DNA of 64,000 bases from Blastococcus sp. HT6-30 (GTDB taxonomy: Bacteria; Actinomycetota; Actinomycetes; Mycobacteriales; Geodermatophilaceae): positions 3,244,001-3,308,000 of the forward strand of contig NZ_CP155792.1 in the NCBI RefSeq assembly GCF_039729015.1, in the 5' to 3' direction. Both the position numbers and the translations under genes were made by a program. Shown here one piece after another: positions 52,761 through 61,485 of this stretch. Below the pieces are notes generated by a model. That model had not been told where the DNA came from. It did no database searches and saw only the letters and a program-made list of their open reading frames with translations. Each line of letters opens with the position of its first letter. Within the stretch, counting starts at the first letter, position 1.

Positions 52761-55118
52761 TCAGCGCCGCCCGGCTCCAGGGGTGGCCTCCAGGCCGAGC
52801 AGGACCGGATCGTGGTCCGACGACCGGTACGGATCAGGCGCGTAGAAGCCCTCCGGGTTGAACTCGGTGTTGTAGTCCAGGAACAACGCCTCGTCCGAGT
52901 TGACGTGCCAGATGTCCACGCCGGCGATCCGCTTCGCCAGCTGCGGCGAGACCAGGGCGTGGTCGAGGTAGCCCGCCTGCCCTTGGAACACGTACGTGTA
53001 CTGCTCCTCCTCCGGGAGCCGGGTGTCGACCAGGTCGACGTAGCCGGCCACCTCGAGGACGTCGAGCGGGTCCTCGCCGCCGTAGGCGTTGAGATCGCCG
53101 ATGATCATGGTCTGGTTGCCGGGCAGGGAGCCGGCCAGGTTTACGAGGGCCTCGGCCTGCTCGACGCGGTCGGCGTTGTAGCACCCCTGTCCGTTGCCCT
53201 GATCGGCGTTCTCCCCGGTCGCTCCGTCGCAGCCCTTCGACTTGAAGTGGTTGACGACGACGGTGAAGGGCTGCCCGCCGGAGGCGGGACGGAACCGCTG
53301 TGCCAGCGGGAGCCTGGCGTTGGCGAAGGCGTCGCTGTCGGTGGTGACGGCCGGGCCCATCGGGACGACGGCGTCCGGCTGATAGATCATCGCCACCTTG
53401 ATCGCGTCGGTGCCGAACAGCCCGCCGCCGGTGCCGGGCTCCTCGACCGCGGCGTACCGGTCCTCGCCGGCCGCCTCGTTGAGCGCGGCGACCAGGTTGT
53501 CGACCGCCGCGTCGTCGGCGTCGTTCTCGATCTCCATCAGGCCGACGATCTCCGCGTCGAGCGCCAGGATCGCTGCGACGATCTTGGCCTGCTGGCGCTC
53601 GAACTCCGTCCCGCTGTCCGCGCCGCGCGGATCGTGCCCGCCGTCGGTGACCGCGCCGGGCTCGTCGATGGTCGTGAAGTAGTTGAGCACGTTGAAGCTG
53701 GCCACCTGCAGGTCGCCGCCCACCTCGTCCGGCGACGCCGGACGAGGGTTCGCCCGCTGCACCGTCGGCTCGGCGGTCGGCTGCAGCCGCCAGGCGTCGT
53801 GCCCGTAGCTGAGCACGCCGACCACGCCGGTCACCCTGTCGCCCAGGCGGACCACCTCACCGTTCACGTCGGTGAAGGGCACCTCGTCGGGGTTCTGCAC
53901 CGTACTGGCGTCGTCGATGATCAGCCGGCGGCCGTCGTTGGCCTGCTGCTGGGCCGAGTCGTCTGCGACGTCGTCGTTGGTCGGCTGGTGGAGCCGGCCG
54001 TCCGCGGAGACCACCAGCTCGCCGTAGCGGGCCAGGGTGTAGGTCTCGGTGGCCGTGACCGGCTCGGCGATGGTGACCAGCATGCCCTCGAGACGCTCGC
54101 GAGCACCTTCGTCGGCGGGCAGGCCGAGCTCGGTCGGCGCGGGGACGGCGGCGTCGCCGCAGTCACCGATGGCGGTGACGTTCGTGATCTCGGTCAGGCC
54201 GTGGTACTCGTCGACGGTGCCGGTCACCCGGACGACGTCGCCCTCGGCGAGCGCGGGTGCGTCCGCGTCGAAGACGAAGATGCCGTCGGAGGTGGCCGGG
54301 TCGCCGTCGCCGTCGGCAGCCTGGAGGTATACGCCGCCGAGCTGGTCGGCCTTCTGGAAGTCGCCAACGACGACGCCCTCGATGGTGACCTGCTCGCCCT
54401 CGACGGGGCTGGTGTCACCGGCGCCCTGGACTACGCCGATCTCGTGGGTGACCGCGATCTCGCAGGCCTCGGGCTCGGGGTCGGGCTCGGGCTCAGTGGG
54501 CGCGCTGCCGCCGCCCTCGCCGAAGGTCTGGCCGGTGTTGACGCTGCCGAAGGAGTCGTCGGTCGGCGCGGCCCAGGAGAAGTCGCCGTAGGTGGTGCGG
54601 GTGCCGGTGAGCTGCAAGGAGTGCCCGGCTGGCGTGCTGCGGGGCTCGGCCACGCCGATGTCGGTGCTGGTCAGGCCGCCCGCCGCACCGCCCGCCGCAC
54701 CGCCCGCCGCGGAGAAGCTGCCTCCGTAGGAGAGGAACTGCACGACGACGCCGTCCGCGTTCACCAGCGCGACGCCGTCGGGGTCCCCGTTCTGGATGCC
54801 GTTGTAGCTGATCGAGACCGTGCCGAAGCCGTCCTGCTGGTCGGGGATGGTGCCGCTCAGTGGCTGCGTGCCGTACGCAGCCCCGTTGCTCCCGTTGTAG
54901 AGGACGACGCTCCAGCCGGAGAGATCGGTGCCGGCTGGGCCGGCGACCTCGATCGCCTCCCCGGTGTCCGTGCCGTCGTTGTCGTAGTGGAGCTCGTTGA
55001 TGAAGACGGCGCCGTCCGCAGGGGCCACCGCGGCGGCCGGTCCGGCCGACACCCCCAGCAGGCCCGCGACCATCGCGGACAGCACGGCGGCCGGAACCGC
55101 TCGATGACGTCGTTGCAC
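52761..55118 (-). CDS. Secreted ExeM/NucH-type endonuclease-phosphatase with lamin-tail domain
   Basis: 785 aa. Sec signal peptide (~1-32, VLSAMVAGLLGVSAGPAAAV), lamin-tail domain (~35-190, FINELHYDNDGTDTGEAIEV), an OB-fold-like region (~215-450), and an endonuclease/exonuclease/phosphatase domain with ASFNVLNYFTT (~476), GLMEIENDADD (~530), VVVNHFKSKGC (~622), IIGDLNAYGG (~674) and SSDHDPVLLGL (768-770 catalytic DHD). Degrades extracellular nucleic acid, releasing nucleotides. GTG 55118 with AGGAGA upstream. Divergent from the 5'-nucleotidase. Confidence 0.9.
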   Translation of the reverse strand: MQRRHRAVPAAVLSAMVAGLLGVSAGPAAAVAPADGAVFINELHYDNDGTDTGEAIEVAGPAGTDLSGWSVVLYNGSNGAAYGTQPLSGTIPDQQDGFGTVSISYNGIQNGDPDGVALVNADGVVVQFLSYGGSFSAAGGAAGGAAGGLTSTDIGVAEPRSTPAGHSLQLTGTRTTYGDFSWAAPTDDSFGSVNTGQTFGEGGGSAPTEPEPDPEPEACEIAVTHEIGVVQGAGDTSPVEGEQVTIEGVVVGDFQKADQLGGVYLQAADGDGDPATSDGIFVFDADAPALAEGDVVRVTGTVDEYHGLTEITNVTAIGDCGDAAVPAPTELGLPADEGARERLEGMLVTIAEPVTATETYTLARYGELVVSADGRLHQPTNDDVADDSAQQQANDGRRLIIDDASTVQNPDEVPFTDVNGEVVRLGDRVTGVVGVLSYGHDAWRLQPTAEPTVQRANPRPASPDEVGGDLQVASFNVLNYFTTIDEPGAVTDGGHDPRGADSGTEFERQQAKIVAAILALDAEIVGLMEIENDADDAAVDNLVAALNEAAGEDRYAAVEEPGTGGGLFGTDAIKVAMIYQPDAVVPMGPAVTTDSDAFANARLPLAQRFRPASGGQPFTVVVNHFKSKGCDGATGENADQGNGQGCYNADRVEQAEALVNLAGSLPGNQTMIIGDLNAYGGEDPLDVLEVAGYVDLVDTRLPEEEQYTYVFQGQAGYLDHALVSPQLAKRIAGVDIWHVNSDEALFLDYNTEFNPEGFYAPDPYRSSDHDPVLLGLEATPGAGRR
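54676..54711 (-). repeat. Three tandem 12-bp repeats in the nuclease gene
   Basis: CCGCCCGCCGCA in three copies (last base of the third differs), encoding an Ala-Ala-Gly-Gly spacer (GGAAGGAAGG) at the end of the lamin-tail domain. Likely to vary in copy number by slippage. Confidence 0.8.
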
Positions 55119-55153
55119 TGCTTCTCCTCGGTCGGTGGGACGGGTGCGGCGCG

Positions 55154-55208
55154 ACGGTAGGCACCGAGCACGACACCGACATGGCCGTCGGGTGACCGAT
55201 CGGCGACC
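55154..55208 (-). promoter_or_regulatory. PHO-box promoter of the secreted nuclease
   Basis: Minus strand: GGTCGCC (55208-55202), four bases, GGTCACC (55197-55191), an 11-bp direct repeat with 5/7 and 6/7 match to GTTCACC; then 31 bases and the -10 box TACCGT (55159-55154). Predicted start near 55147, leaving a ~29-nt leader that includes AGGAGA. Confidence 0.6.
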
Positions 55209-55346
55209 GACCCGGCGTGTCGGCCGGGAGCCGCCGCCGAGTTCCGCCGCGCCTCGACCGGCGTTCACCCCCTGGCCCCCGGCCGGCCGCCGAGCGAGGA
55301 GTGGATGGACGAGCCGTTCCGTCCCATCTCGTCCGCAGGAGAACCC

Positions 55347-57092
55347 ATGACACGAACAGCGCTCCGCCGGGTCGCATCCGGCGCCGCCGCCGCGACGGCA
55401 CTCACCGCACTGATGCTGGCCGGCGGAACGTCCGCCGTGAGCGCCGCCCCCGAGAAGGCGCAGGGCCCCAAGCCGGTCGAGGTCCAGCTGCTCGCCCTCA
55501 ACGACTTCCACGGCAACCTCGAGGCGCCGGGCGGCTCGGGCGGCCGGATCCAGGTCGACGCCGCGGGCACGACCGTCGACGCCGGCGGAGCCGAGTACCT
55601 CGCCACCCAGCTCGCGCAGCTGGCCGAGGAGCAGAAGAAGAACAACACGATCACCGTCGCCGCCGGCGACCTGATCGGCGCCTCCCCGCTGCTGTCGGCC
55701 GCCTTCCACGACGAGCCGGCCATCGAGTCCCTCGGCCTGGCCGGCCTCGACTACGCGAGCGTCGGCAACCACGAGTTCGACGAGGGCGCCGAGGAACTGC
55801 TGCGCATCCAGCACGGCGGCTGCCACCCGGTCGACGGCTGCGCCGACGGCACGCCGTACGAGGGCGCCGGGTTCCAGTACCTGTCGGCCAACGCGTTCCT
55901 CGACGAGACCGGTGAGCCGCTGCTCGACCCGTACGCGATCCACAAGGTGCAGGGCGTGGAGATCGGCTTCATCGGCATGACGCTGGAGGGCACCGCCGAC
56001 ATCGTCAGCCAGGAAGGCGTCGCCGGGCTGGAGTTCGCCGACGAGATCGAGACGGCCAACCGCTACGCCGCGGAGCTGCAGGAGCAGGGCGTCGAGGCGA
56101 TCGTCGTCCTCCTGCACCAGGGTGGCTCGCAGACCGGCGAGAACGCCTGGGACGTCAACGGCTGCAACGGCCTCACCGGCCCGATCGTCGACATCGCCGA
56201 GGGCATGGACGACGCCATCGACGTCATCGTGAGCGGCCACACCCACCAGGCCTACAACTGCCAGATCGACGGCAAGCTGGTCACCAGTGCCAGCTCCGCC
56301 GGCCGGCTGGTCACCGACATCGACCTGGCCGTCGACCGGCGCACCGGGGACGTGCTCACCGCGGAGGCGGAGAACGTCATCGTGACCCGCGACCTGGCCG
56401 AGGACGCCGCGCAGACCCGGCTCATCGAGCACTACCGGGAGGCGCTCGGCCCGATCGCCGGCGAGGTCGTCGGCGAGACCTCGGAAGATCTGACGAGGAC
56501 GCAGGAGACACTCTTCGGGGACGCGCGCGGCGAATCGGTACTCGGCAACGTCATCGCCGACGCCCAGCTCGCCGCCACCGATGACGAGTACGGGGCCGTC
56601 GCCGCGTTCATGAACCCGGGTGGCGTCCGCGCGGACCTCGACGCCGGTGAGGTCACCTACGAGGAGGCGTTCACCGTCCAGCCCTTCGCCAACAACCTGG
56701 TGACCCTCGACCTGACCGACGAGCAGCTGTACTGCCTGCTGGAGCAGCAGTTCCAGGTGGGCCGCACCCTCTACGTCTCGGACACGGTGTCCTACGTCGT
56801 CGACCCCGAGGGGACGACCGCCCTGGCCGGCGCCGATCCGTGCACCGGCACCCGGGTGGTGGAGGGCAGCCTCACGATCGGAGGCGAGGCAGTCGTCGCC
56901 GAGCGGACCTACCGCGTCACGGTGAACAACTACCTCGCCGGCGGCGGGGACGGGTTCACCGTCCTGACCGAGGGCGAGAACGCCGTGACCGGCCCGATCG
57001 ACACGGACGCCTTCACCGCCTACCTCGCCGAGCAGTCGCCGGTGAGCGCGCCGACGCTCGACCGCATCACCACCGGGGTCGCCCAGGGCTGA
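55347..57092 (+). CDS. Secreted 5'-nucleotidase / UshA-type phosphohydrolase
   Basis: 581 aa. Sec signal peptide (~1-32, ALMLAGGTSAVSAA). Metallophosphoesterase domain: LALNDFHGNLEAPGG, VAAGDLIGASPLLSA, SVGNHEFDEG, VVLLHQGG and IVSGHTHQAYNC. C-terminal 5_nucleotid_C domain from about 370, with FMNPGGVRADLDAG and VNNYLAGGGDGF for nucleotide binding. Releases phosphate from nucleotides outside the cell. AGGAGA before ATG 55347. A single GTTCACC lies at 55263-55269 but without a -10 box at the usual distance. Confidence 0.93.
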   Translation: MTRTALRRVASGAAAATALTALMLAGGTSAVSAAPEKAQGPKPVEVQLLALNDFHGNLEAPGGSGGRIQVDAAGTTVDAGGAEYLATQLAQLAEEQKKNNTITVAAGDLIGASPLLSAAFHDEPAIESLGLAGLDYASVGNHEFDEGAEELLRIQHGGCHPVDGCADGTPYEGAGFQYLSANAFLDETGEPLLDPYAIHKVQGVEIGFIGMTLEGTADIVSQEGVAGLEFADEIETANRYAAELQEQGVEAIVVLLHQGGSQTGENAWDVNGCNGLTGPIVDIAEGMDDAIDVIVSGHTHQAYNCQIDGKLVTSASSAGRLVTDIDLAVDRRTGDVLTAEAENVIVTRDLAEDAAQTRLIEHYREALGPIAGEVVGETSEDLTRTQETLFGDARGESVLGNVIADAQLAATDDEYGAVAAFMNPGGVRADLDAGEVTYEEAFTVQPFANNLVTLDLTDEQLYCLLEQQFQVGRTLYVSDTVSYVVDPEGTTALAGADPCTGTRVVEGSLTIGGEAVVAERTYRVTVNNYLAGGGDGFTVLTEGENAVTGPIDTDAFTAYLAEQSPVSAPTLDRITTGVAQG

Positions 57093-57106
57093 TCCGCACC
57101 TGCCCG

Positions 57107-57141
57107 GTCGGCGGCGGCCCCCCGACGGGGCCGCCGCCGAC
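57107..57141 (+). terminator. Terminator of the 5'-nucleotidase gene
   Basis: Perfect 15-bp stem (GTCGGCGGCGGCCCC and complement) with a 5-nt loop, 15 bp after the stop codon. Confidence 0.8.
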
Positions 57142-57259
57142 GCATGTCCGCACCACATCCGCTCCAGCCGCCGCCGGTGGACGCCCGTCGTGATCGCGGA
57201 CCCCTGCTCCGACGAGCGGTGACCCTCGCCACGCGTGGTGGGCGGGATACTCCGCGTCC

Positions 57260-57314
57260 GTTCACCGGCCGTTCACCTCGGCTCGGGGATCACGCCACCT
57301 GGGCTCCCTAACGT
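57260..57314 (+). promoter_or_regulatory. PHO-box promoter of pstS
   Basis: Two perfect GTTCACC half-sites at 57260-57266 and 57271-57277 (11-bp direct repeat, the consensus PHO box), then 31 bases and the -10 box TAACGT (57309-57314). Transcription should start near 57321, which rules out a GTG at 57320 as the pstS start. Confidence 0.85.
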
Positions 57315-57373
57315 CCCTCGTGTCGGTCCAACGCTGCCCGGAACAGGTCCGGGCGAACCTGAGAGGCCCTGAG

Positions 57374-58489
57374 TTGAAGCTCAGCACCAAGACGCGCGCC
57401 ACCACGCTCTCCGTGGCGCTCGCCAGCACCCTCGCGCTCGCCGCCTGCGGCGCGTCCAACGAGTCCGGCGGCGGCTCCACCGGCGGCAGCGGCACCGGGT
57501 CGGGCACCGAGCTGAGCGGCACGCTCGTGGGTGCCGGCGCGAGCAGCCAGCAGGCCGCCATGCAGGGCTGGACCGCCGGGTACAGCAGCGTCCAGCCGGA
57601 CGTCACGGTCAACTACGACCCGGTCGGCTCCGGCGGCGGTCGTGAGCAGTTCCTCGCCGGCGGCACCGACTTCGCCGGCTCCGACGCCGCGCTGGACGAG
57701 GAGGAGCTCGCGCAGGCCGAGGAGCGCTGCGGGACGTCCGGCGTCTTCGAGCTGGTCAACTACATCGCCCCCATCGCGGTCGTCTACAACCTCGAGGGCG
57801 TCGACGAGCTCAACCTCTCCCCGGAGACCCTGGCGGGAATCTTCAACCAGCAGATCACCAACTGGAACGACCCGGCCATCGCTGCGGACAACCCGGACGC
57901 CACGCTGCCCGACCTGCCGATCACCCCGGTCAACCGCGCGGACGACTCCGGCACCACGGAGAACTTCACCGAGTACCTGGCCGCTGCGGCCGGTGACGCC
58001 TGGCCGCACGAGCCCGACGGCGTCTGGCCGGTGGCCGGCGGCGAGGCTGCGCAGGGCACCTCCGGCGTGGTCAGCGCGGTCGGGGCCGGCAACGGGGCCA
58101 TCGGCTACGCCGACCTGAGCCAGGCGGGCGACCTCGGCGTGGCCAACATCGGGGTGGGCGAGGAGTTCGTGGCGCCGTCGGCCGAGGCCGCCGCCGCGGT
58201 GGTCGAGAACTCCGAGACGGTCGGGGGCCGTGGTGAGTACGACTTCGCCATCGAGCTGGCACGCGACACCACCGAGTCCGGCAACTACCCGATCGTGCTG
58301 GTCAGCTACCACATCGGCTGCGTCGAGTACGACGAGCAGGAGACAGCGGACCTGGTCAAGGACTTCATGGGCTACGTGATCAGCGAGGAGGGGCAGCAGG
58401 CCGCGGCGGAGGCCGCCGGCTCGGCGCCGATCTCGGACGCCCTCCGCGAGCAGAACCAGACGGCGATCGACGCGATCACCGCCGGCTGA
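57374..58489 (+). CDS. pstS: Phosphate-binding lipoprotein PstS
   Basis: 371 aa periplasmic-type phosphate receptor of the Pst transporter. Lipoprotein signal with lipobox LALAACG (Cys25). Ligand-binding stretches: LVGAGASSQQAAMQGW, GSGGGREQFLAGGTDFAGSD and RADDSGTTENFTEYL. Start is TTG 57374: GAGAGG lies seven bases upstream and it gives a normal signal peptide; the GTG 54 bases upstream lies at the predicted transcription start. First gene of pstSCAB. Confidence 0.95.
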   Translation: MKLSTKTRATTLSVALASTLALAACGASNESGGGSTGGSGTGSGTELSGTLVGAGASSQQAAMQGWTAGYSSVQPDVTVNYDPVGSGGGREQFLAGGTDFAGSDAALDEEELAQAEERCGTSGVFELVNYIAPIAVVYNLEGVDELNLSPETLAGIFNQQITNWNDPAIAADNPDATLPDLPITPVNRADDSGTTENFTEYLAAAAGDAWPHEPDGVWPVAGGEAAQGTSGVVSAVGAGNGAIGYADLSQAGDLGVANIGVGEEFVAPSAEAAAAVVENSETVGGRGEYDFAIELARDTTESGNYPIVLVSYHIGCVEYDEQETADLVKDFMGYVISEEGQQAAAEAAGSAPISDALREQNQTAIDAITAG

Positions 58490-58501
58490 TCCGGCATCAT
58501 C

Positions 58502-58543
58502 AGTGACGGCCCGGAGCGTCTGACGACGCTCCGGGCCGTCACT
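58502..58543 (+). terminator. Strong hairpin between pstS and pstC
   Basis: Perfect 19-bp stem with a 4-nt loop (TGAC), 12 bp after the pstS stop. Probably a leaky terminator or mRNA stabiliser that lets the binding protein be made in excess over the permease. Confidence 0.8.
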
Positions 58544-58607
58544 TCGCCCGCCGCACGCGGGTTCATCCCCGACGGGTACCGACCACAGCGCAGCAGACGG
58601 AGCAGCG

Positions 58608-59561
58608 GTGACAGCCACCAGTCCCCCGCAGGAACCGACGGCTCCCCGAGCCGTACGCCGGCCCGGCGACCAGATCTTCTCCGGCAGCGCCAAGGGCGCC
58701 GGCATCCTCATCCTGGTCATCCTCGCCGGGGTGACGCTGTTCCTCCTCGCGGAGTCCTTCCCGGCGCTGACCGCGTCGGCGGAGGACCTCCCGGGGGAGG
58801 GGGGGCTGGTCTCCTACGTATGGCCGCTGATCTTCGGCACGCTGCTGTCCGCCACCATCGCGCTGCTGGTGGCCACCCCGCTCGCGGTCGGCATCGCGCT
58901 GTTCATCACCCACTACGCGCCGCGCCGGGTGGCCCAGGTCCTCGGCTACGTCGTCGACCTCCTCGCCGCCATCCCGAGCATCGTCTACGGCTTCTGGGGC
59001 ATCGCCTGGCTCGCGCCGCGGCTCGTTCCCTTCTACCGCTGGCTCGAGGAGAACCTCGGCTTCATCCCGCTGTTCGCCGGGCCGGTCTCGGCCACGGGGC
59101 GGACGATGCTCACCATCGGGCTGGTCCTCGCGGTCATGATCCTGCCGATCGTCAGTGCCATCTCCCGCGAGGTGTTCACGCAGGTCCCGTCGCTGCACCG
59201 CGAGGCGGCGCTGGCCCTCGGCGCCACCCGCTGGGAGATGATCAAGATGGCAGTGATCCCCTACGGCAAGAGCGGCGTCATCGGCGGCGCCATGCTCGGC
59301 CTGGGGCGAGCGCTCGGCGAGACCATGGCGGTCGCCATCATCCTTTCCGGCTCGGCCGCGGGGATCACCTTCGCCTTGATCTCCAGCGCCAACCCGCAGA
59401 CGATCGCGGCCAACATCGCACTGCAGTTCCCGGAGTCCACCGGGCTGGACGTCAACACGCTGATCGCCAGTGGCCTGGTGCTGTTCGTGATCACGCTCCT
59501 GGTCAACATGCTCGCCCGTTGGATCGTCAACCGCCGCGCCGACTTCTCCGGAGCCAACTGA
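58608..59561 (+). CDS. pstC: Phosphate ABC transporter permease PstC
   Basis: 317 aa with six membrane helices. EAA loop '[20 protein letters not shown]' contacts PstB. Pairs with PstA in the phosphate channel. GTG 58608; its stop overlaps the pstA start by one base (TGATG). Confidence 0.96.
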   Translation: MTATSPPQEPTAPRAVRRPGDQIFSGSAKGAGILILVILAGVTLFLLAESFPALTASAEDLPGEGGLVSYVWPLIFGTLLSATIALLVATPLAVGIALFITHYAPRRVAQVLGYVVDLLAAIPSIVYGFWGIAWLAPRLVPFYRWLEENLGFIPLFAGPVSATGRTMLTIGLVLAVMILPIVSAISREVFTQVPSLHREAALALGATRWEMIKMAVIPYGKSGVIGGAMLGLGRALGETMAVAIILSGSAAGITFALISSANPQTIAANIALQFPESTGLDVNTLIASGLVLFVITLLVNMLARWIVNRRADFSGAN

Positions 59562-60646
59562 TGAGCACGTCGATCCAGCAGCGCACCTCGGGCGCCTCCG
59601 CCCCGGGCACGCCCCCCGAGCGGCGCGAGGACGGCCGGCTGCCCCGGTGGGCGCCCTGGGTCAGCTTCGCCGCGGCTCTGGCGCTGGCCGCACTCCTCGG
59701 CGCGCTGACCAGCCCGAACATCGTCCTGCTGGTCGTCTACACCGTCGTCCTGGGCACCGTCGTCCTGTACATGGCTTCGCGCGTTGTCGAGGGCCAGCGG
59801 CGGGCCGCGGACCGGCTGGTCACGTGCCTGGTGGTGACGGCGTTCGGAATCGCCATGGTCCCGCTGGTCTCGCTCGCCTACGAGGTCATCCGCCGCGGCG
59901 CCCAGCGGTTCGACGGCGAGTTCTTCGGCGCGTCCCTCCTGGGCGTGATCGGCGAGGGCGGCGGTGCCTACCACGCGATCATGGGCACTCTGATCATCAC
60001 CTTGCTCACCACGCTCATCTCCGTGCCGATCGGCCTGATGACCGCCATCTACCTGGTCGAGTACGGCTCCGGCCGGCTCAAGCGGTCGATCACCTTCTTC
60101 GTCGACGTGATGACCGGGATCCCGTCGATCGTCGCGGGTCTCTTCGCCTACGCCCTGTTCGTCATCTTCTTCGGCCCGGGGATCCGGCTGGGCATCATGG
60201 GCGCCGTGGCCCTCTCGGTCCTGATGATCCCGGTCGTGGTGCGGTCGGCGGAAGAGGTGCTCAAGCTCGTCCCCAACGAACTGCGCGAGGCCGCCTATGC
60301 GCTCGGCGTGCCGAAGTGGCGGACCATCCTGAAGGTCGTCATCCCCACCGCGATCGCCGGCCTCGGGACCGGCGTCACGCTGGCCATCGCGCGGGTCATC
60401 GGCGAGACCGCACCGCTGCTCGTGACGGTCGGCATCACGAACGGCACCAATCTGAACCCGTTCGAGGGCCGCATGGCCACCCTGCCGGTCTACGCCTTCT
60501 ACCAGCTGACCCAGCCGGGCGTCCCGCCCGAGGACGCCATCAACCGGGCCTGGACAGCGGCGCTGGTCCTCATCATGCTGGTGATGGGCCTCAATGTGGT
60601 CGCCCGCATGATCAGCCGCGTCTTCGCCCCCAAGACCAGCCGCTGA
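59561..60646 (+). CDS. pstA: Phosphate ABC transporter permease PstA
   Basis: 361 aa. A ~30-residue polar N-terminus, two extra helices, then the transport core with EAA loop '[20 protein letters not shown]' and [16 protein letters not shown]. Overlaps pstC by one base, 29 bp before pstB. Confidence 0.96.
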   Translation: MSTSIQQRTSGASAPGTPPERREDGRLPRWAPWVSFAAALALAALLGALTSPNIVLLVVYTVVLGTVVLYMASRVVEGQRRAADRLVTCLVVTAFGIAMVPLVSLAYEVIRRGAQRFDGEFFGASLLGVIGEGGGAYHAIMGTLIITLLTTLISVPIGLMTAIYLVEYGSGRLKRSITFFVDVMTGIPSIVAGLFAYALFVIFFGPGIRLGIMGAVALSVLMIPVVVRSAEEVLKLVPNELREAAYALGVPKWRTILKVVIPTAIAGLGTGVTLAIARVIGETAPLLVTVGITNGTNLNPFEGRMATLPVYAFYQLTQPGVPPEDAINRAWTAALVLIMLVMGLNVVARMISRVFAPKTSR

Positions 60647-60675
60647 GCTTCATCCACCCAGGAAAGGGACCACTC

Positions 60676-61455
60676 GTGGCCAAGCGCATCGAGGTGTCGG
60701 ATCTCGACATCTACTACGGCAAGTTCCTCGCCGTGCAGGGCGTGAACGTCTCCATCGAGCCGCGCAGCATCACGGCCCTGATCGGGCCGTCGGGCTGCGG
60801 CAAGTCGACGTTCCTGCGCGCGCTCAACCGCATGCACGAGGTCATCCCTGGCGCGCGGGTGGAGGGCAAGGTCGTCATGGACGGCCAGGACCTCTACGGC
60901 TCGGACTCCGACCCGGTGACCGTCCGCCGGCAGATCGGCATGGTGTTCCAGCGACCCAACCCCTTCCCGACGATGTCCATCTACGACAACGTCGCCGCCG
61001 GGATGCGCCTGAACTCGAAGAAGATGAAGAAGTCGGAGACCGACGAGCTCGTCGAGCGCTCGCTGCGCGGGGCCAACCTGTGGGACGAGGTCAAGGACCG
61101 CCTCGACCGCCCCGGCTCCGGCCTCTCCGGCGGTCAGCAGCAGCGGCTCTGCATCGCCCGCGCGATCGCCGTCGAGCCCGACGTGCTGCTCATGGACGAG
61201 CCCTGCTCGGCCCTGGACCCGATCTCCACGCTGGCCATCGAGGACCTGATGACCGAGCTCAAGGAGCGGTTCACGATCGTCATCGTCACGCACAACATGC
61301 AGCAGGCCGCGCGCGTTAGCGAGCAGACCGGCTTCTTCAACCTCAACGGGGTCGGCCAGCCGGGCCGGCTGATCGAGTTCAACCCGACCGAGAAGATCTT
61401 CAGCAACCCCGACGAGAAGGCGACCGAGGACTACATCTCCGGCCGCTTCGGGTGA
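60676..61455 (+). CDS. pstB: Phosphate ABC transporter ATPase PstB
   Basis: 259 aa. Walker [10 protein letters not shown] (37-45), Q-loop [16 protein letters not shown], signature [16 protein letters not shown], Walker [14 protein letters not shown] and H-loop [11 protein letters not shown], all intact. Powers the Pst uptake of phosphate. GTG 60676 with GGAAAGGGA upstream. Last gene of the operon. Confidence 0.97.
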   Translation: MAKRIEVSDLDIYYGKFLAVQGVNVSIEPRSITALIGPSGCGKSTFLRALNRMHEVIPGARVEGKVVMDGQDLYGSDSDPVTVRRQIGMVFQRPNPFPTMSIYDNVAAGMRLNSKKMKKSETDELVERSLRGANLWDEVKDRLDRPGSGLSGGQQQRLCIARAIAVEPDVLLMDEPCSALDPISTLAIEDLMTELKERFTIVIVTHNMQQAARVSEQTGFFNLNGVGQPGRLIEFNPTEKIFSNPDEKATEDYISGRFG

Positions 61456-61459
61456 ACGA

Positions 61460-61480
61460 GGACCCCGTCGGACGGGGTCC
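61460..61480. terminator. Terminator after pstB
   Basis: 8-bp stem GGACCCCG/CGGGGTCC with a 5-nt loop, a few bases after the pstB stop and 6 bp before the end of the convergent LCP-like gene. Confidence 0.65.
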
Positions 61481-61485
61481 CGCCC

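Noticed and set aside
54676-54711. Short tandem repeats as a CRISPR or mobile-element signature
   Set aside because: Only 36 bp, in frame within a coding region and encoding a flexible Ala-Gly spacer.
55263-55269. GTTCACC upstream of the 5'-nucleotidase as a further PHO box
   Set aside because: Single half-site with no 11-bp partner and no TAnnnT at the 31-base distance used by the other promoters.
52761-57158. 1465-codon frame extending the nuclease across the 5'-nucleotidase
   Set aside because: The nuclease signal peptide at GTG 55118, its ribosome-binding site and promoter define the start; the rest is antisense to the nucleotidase gene.
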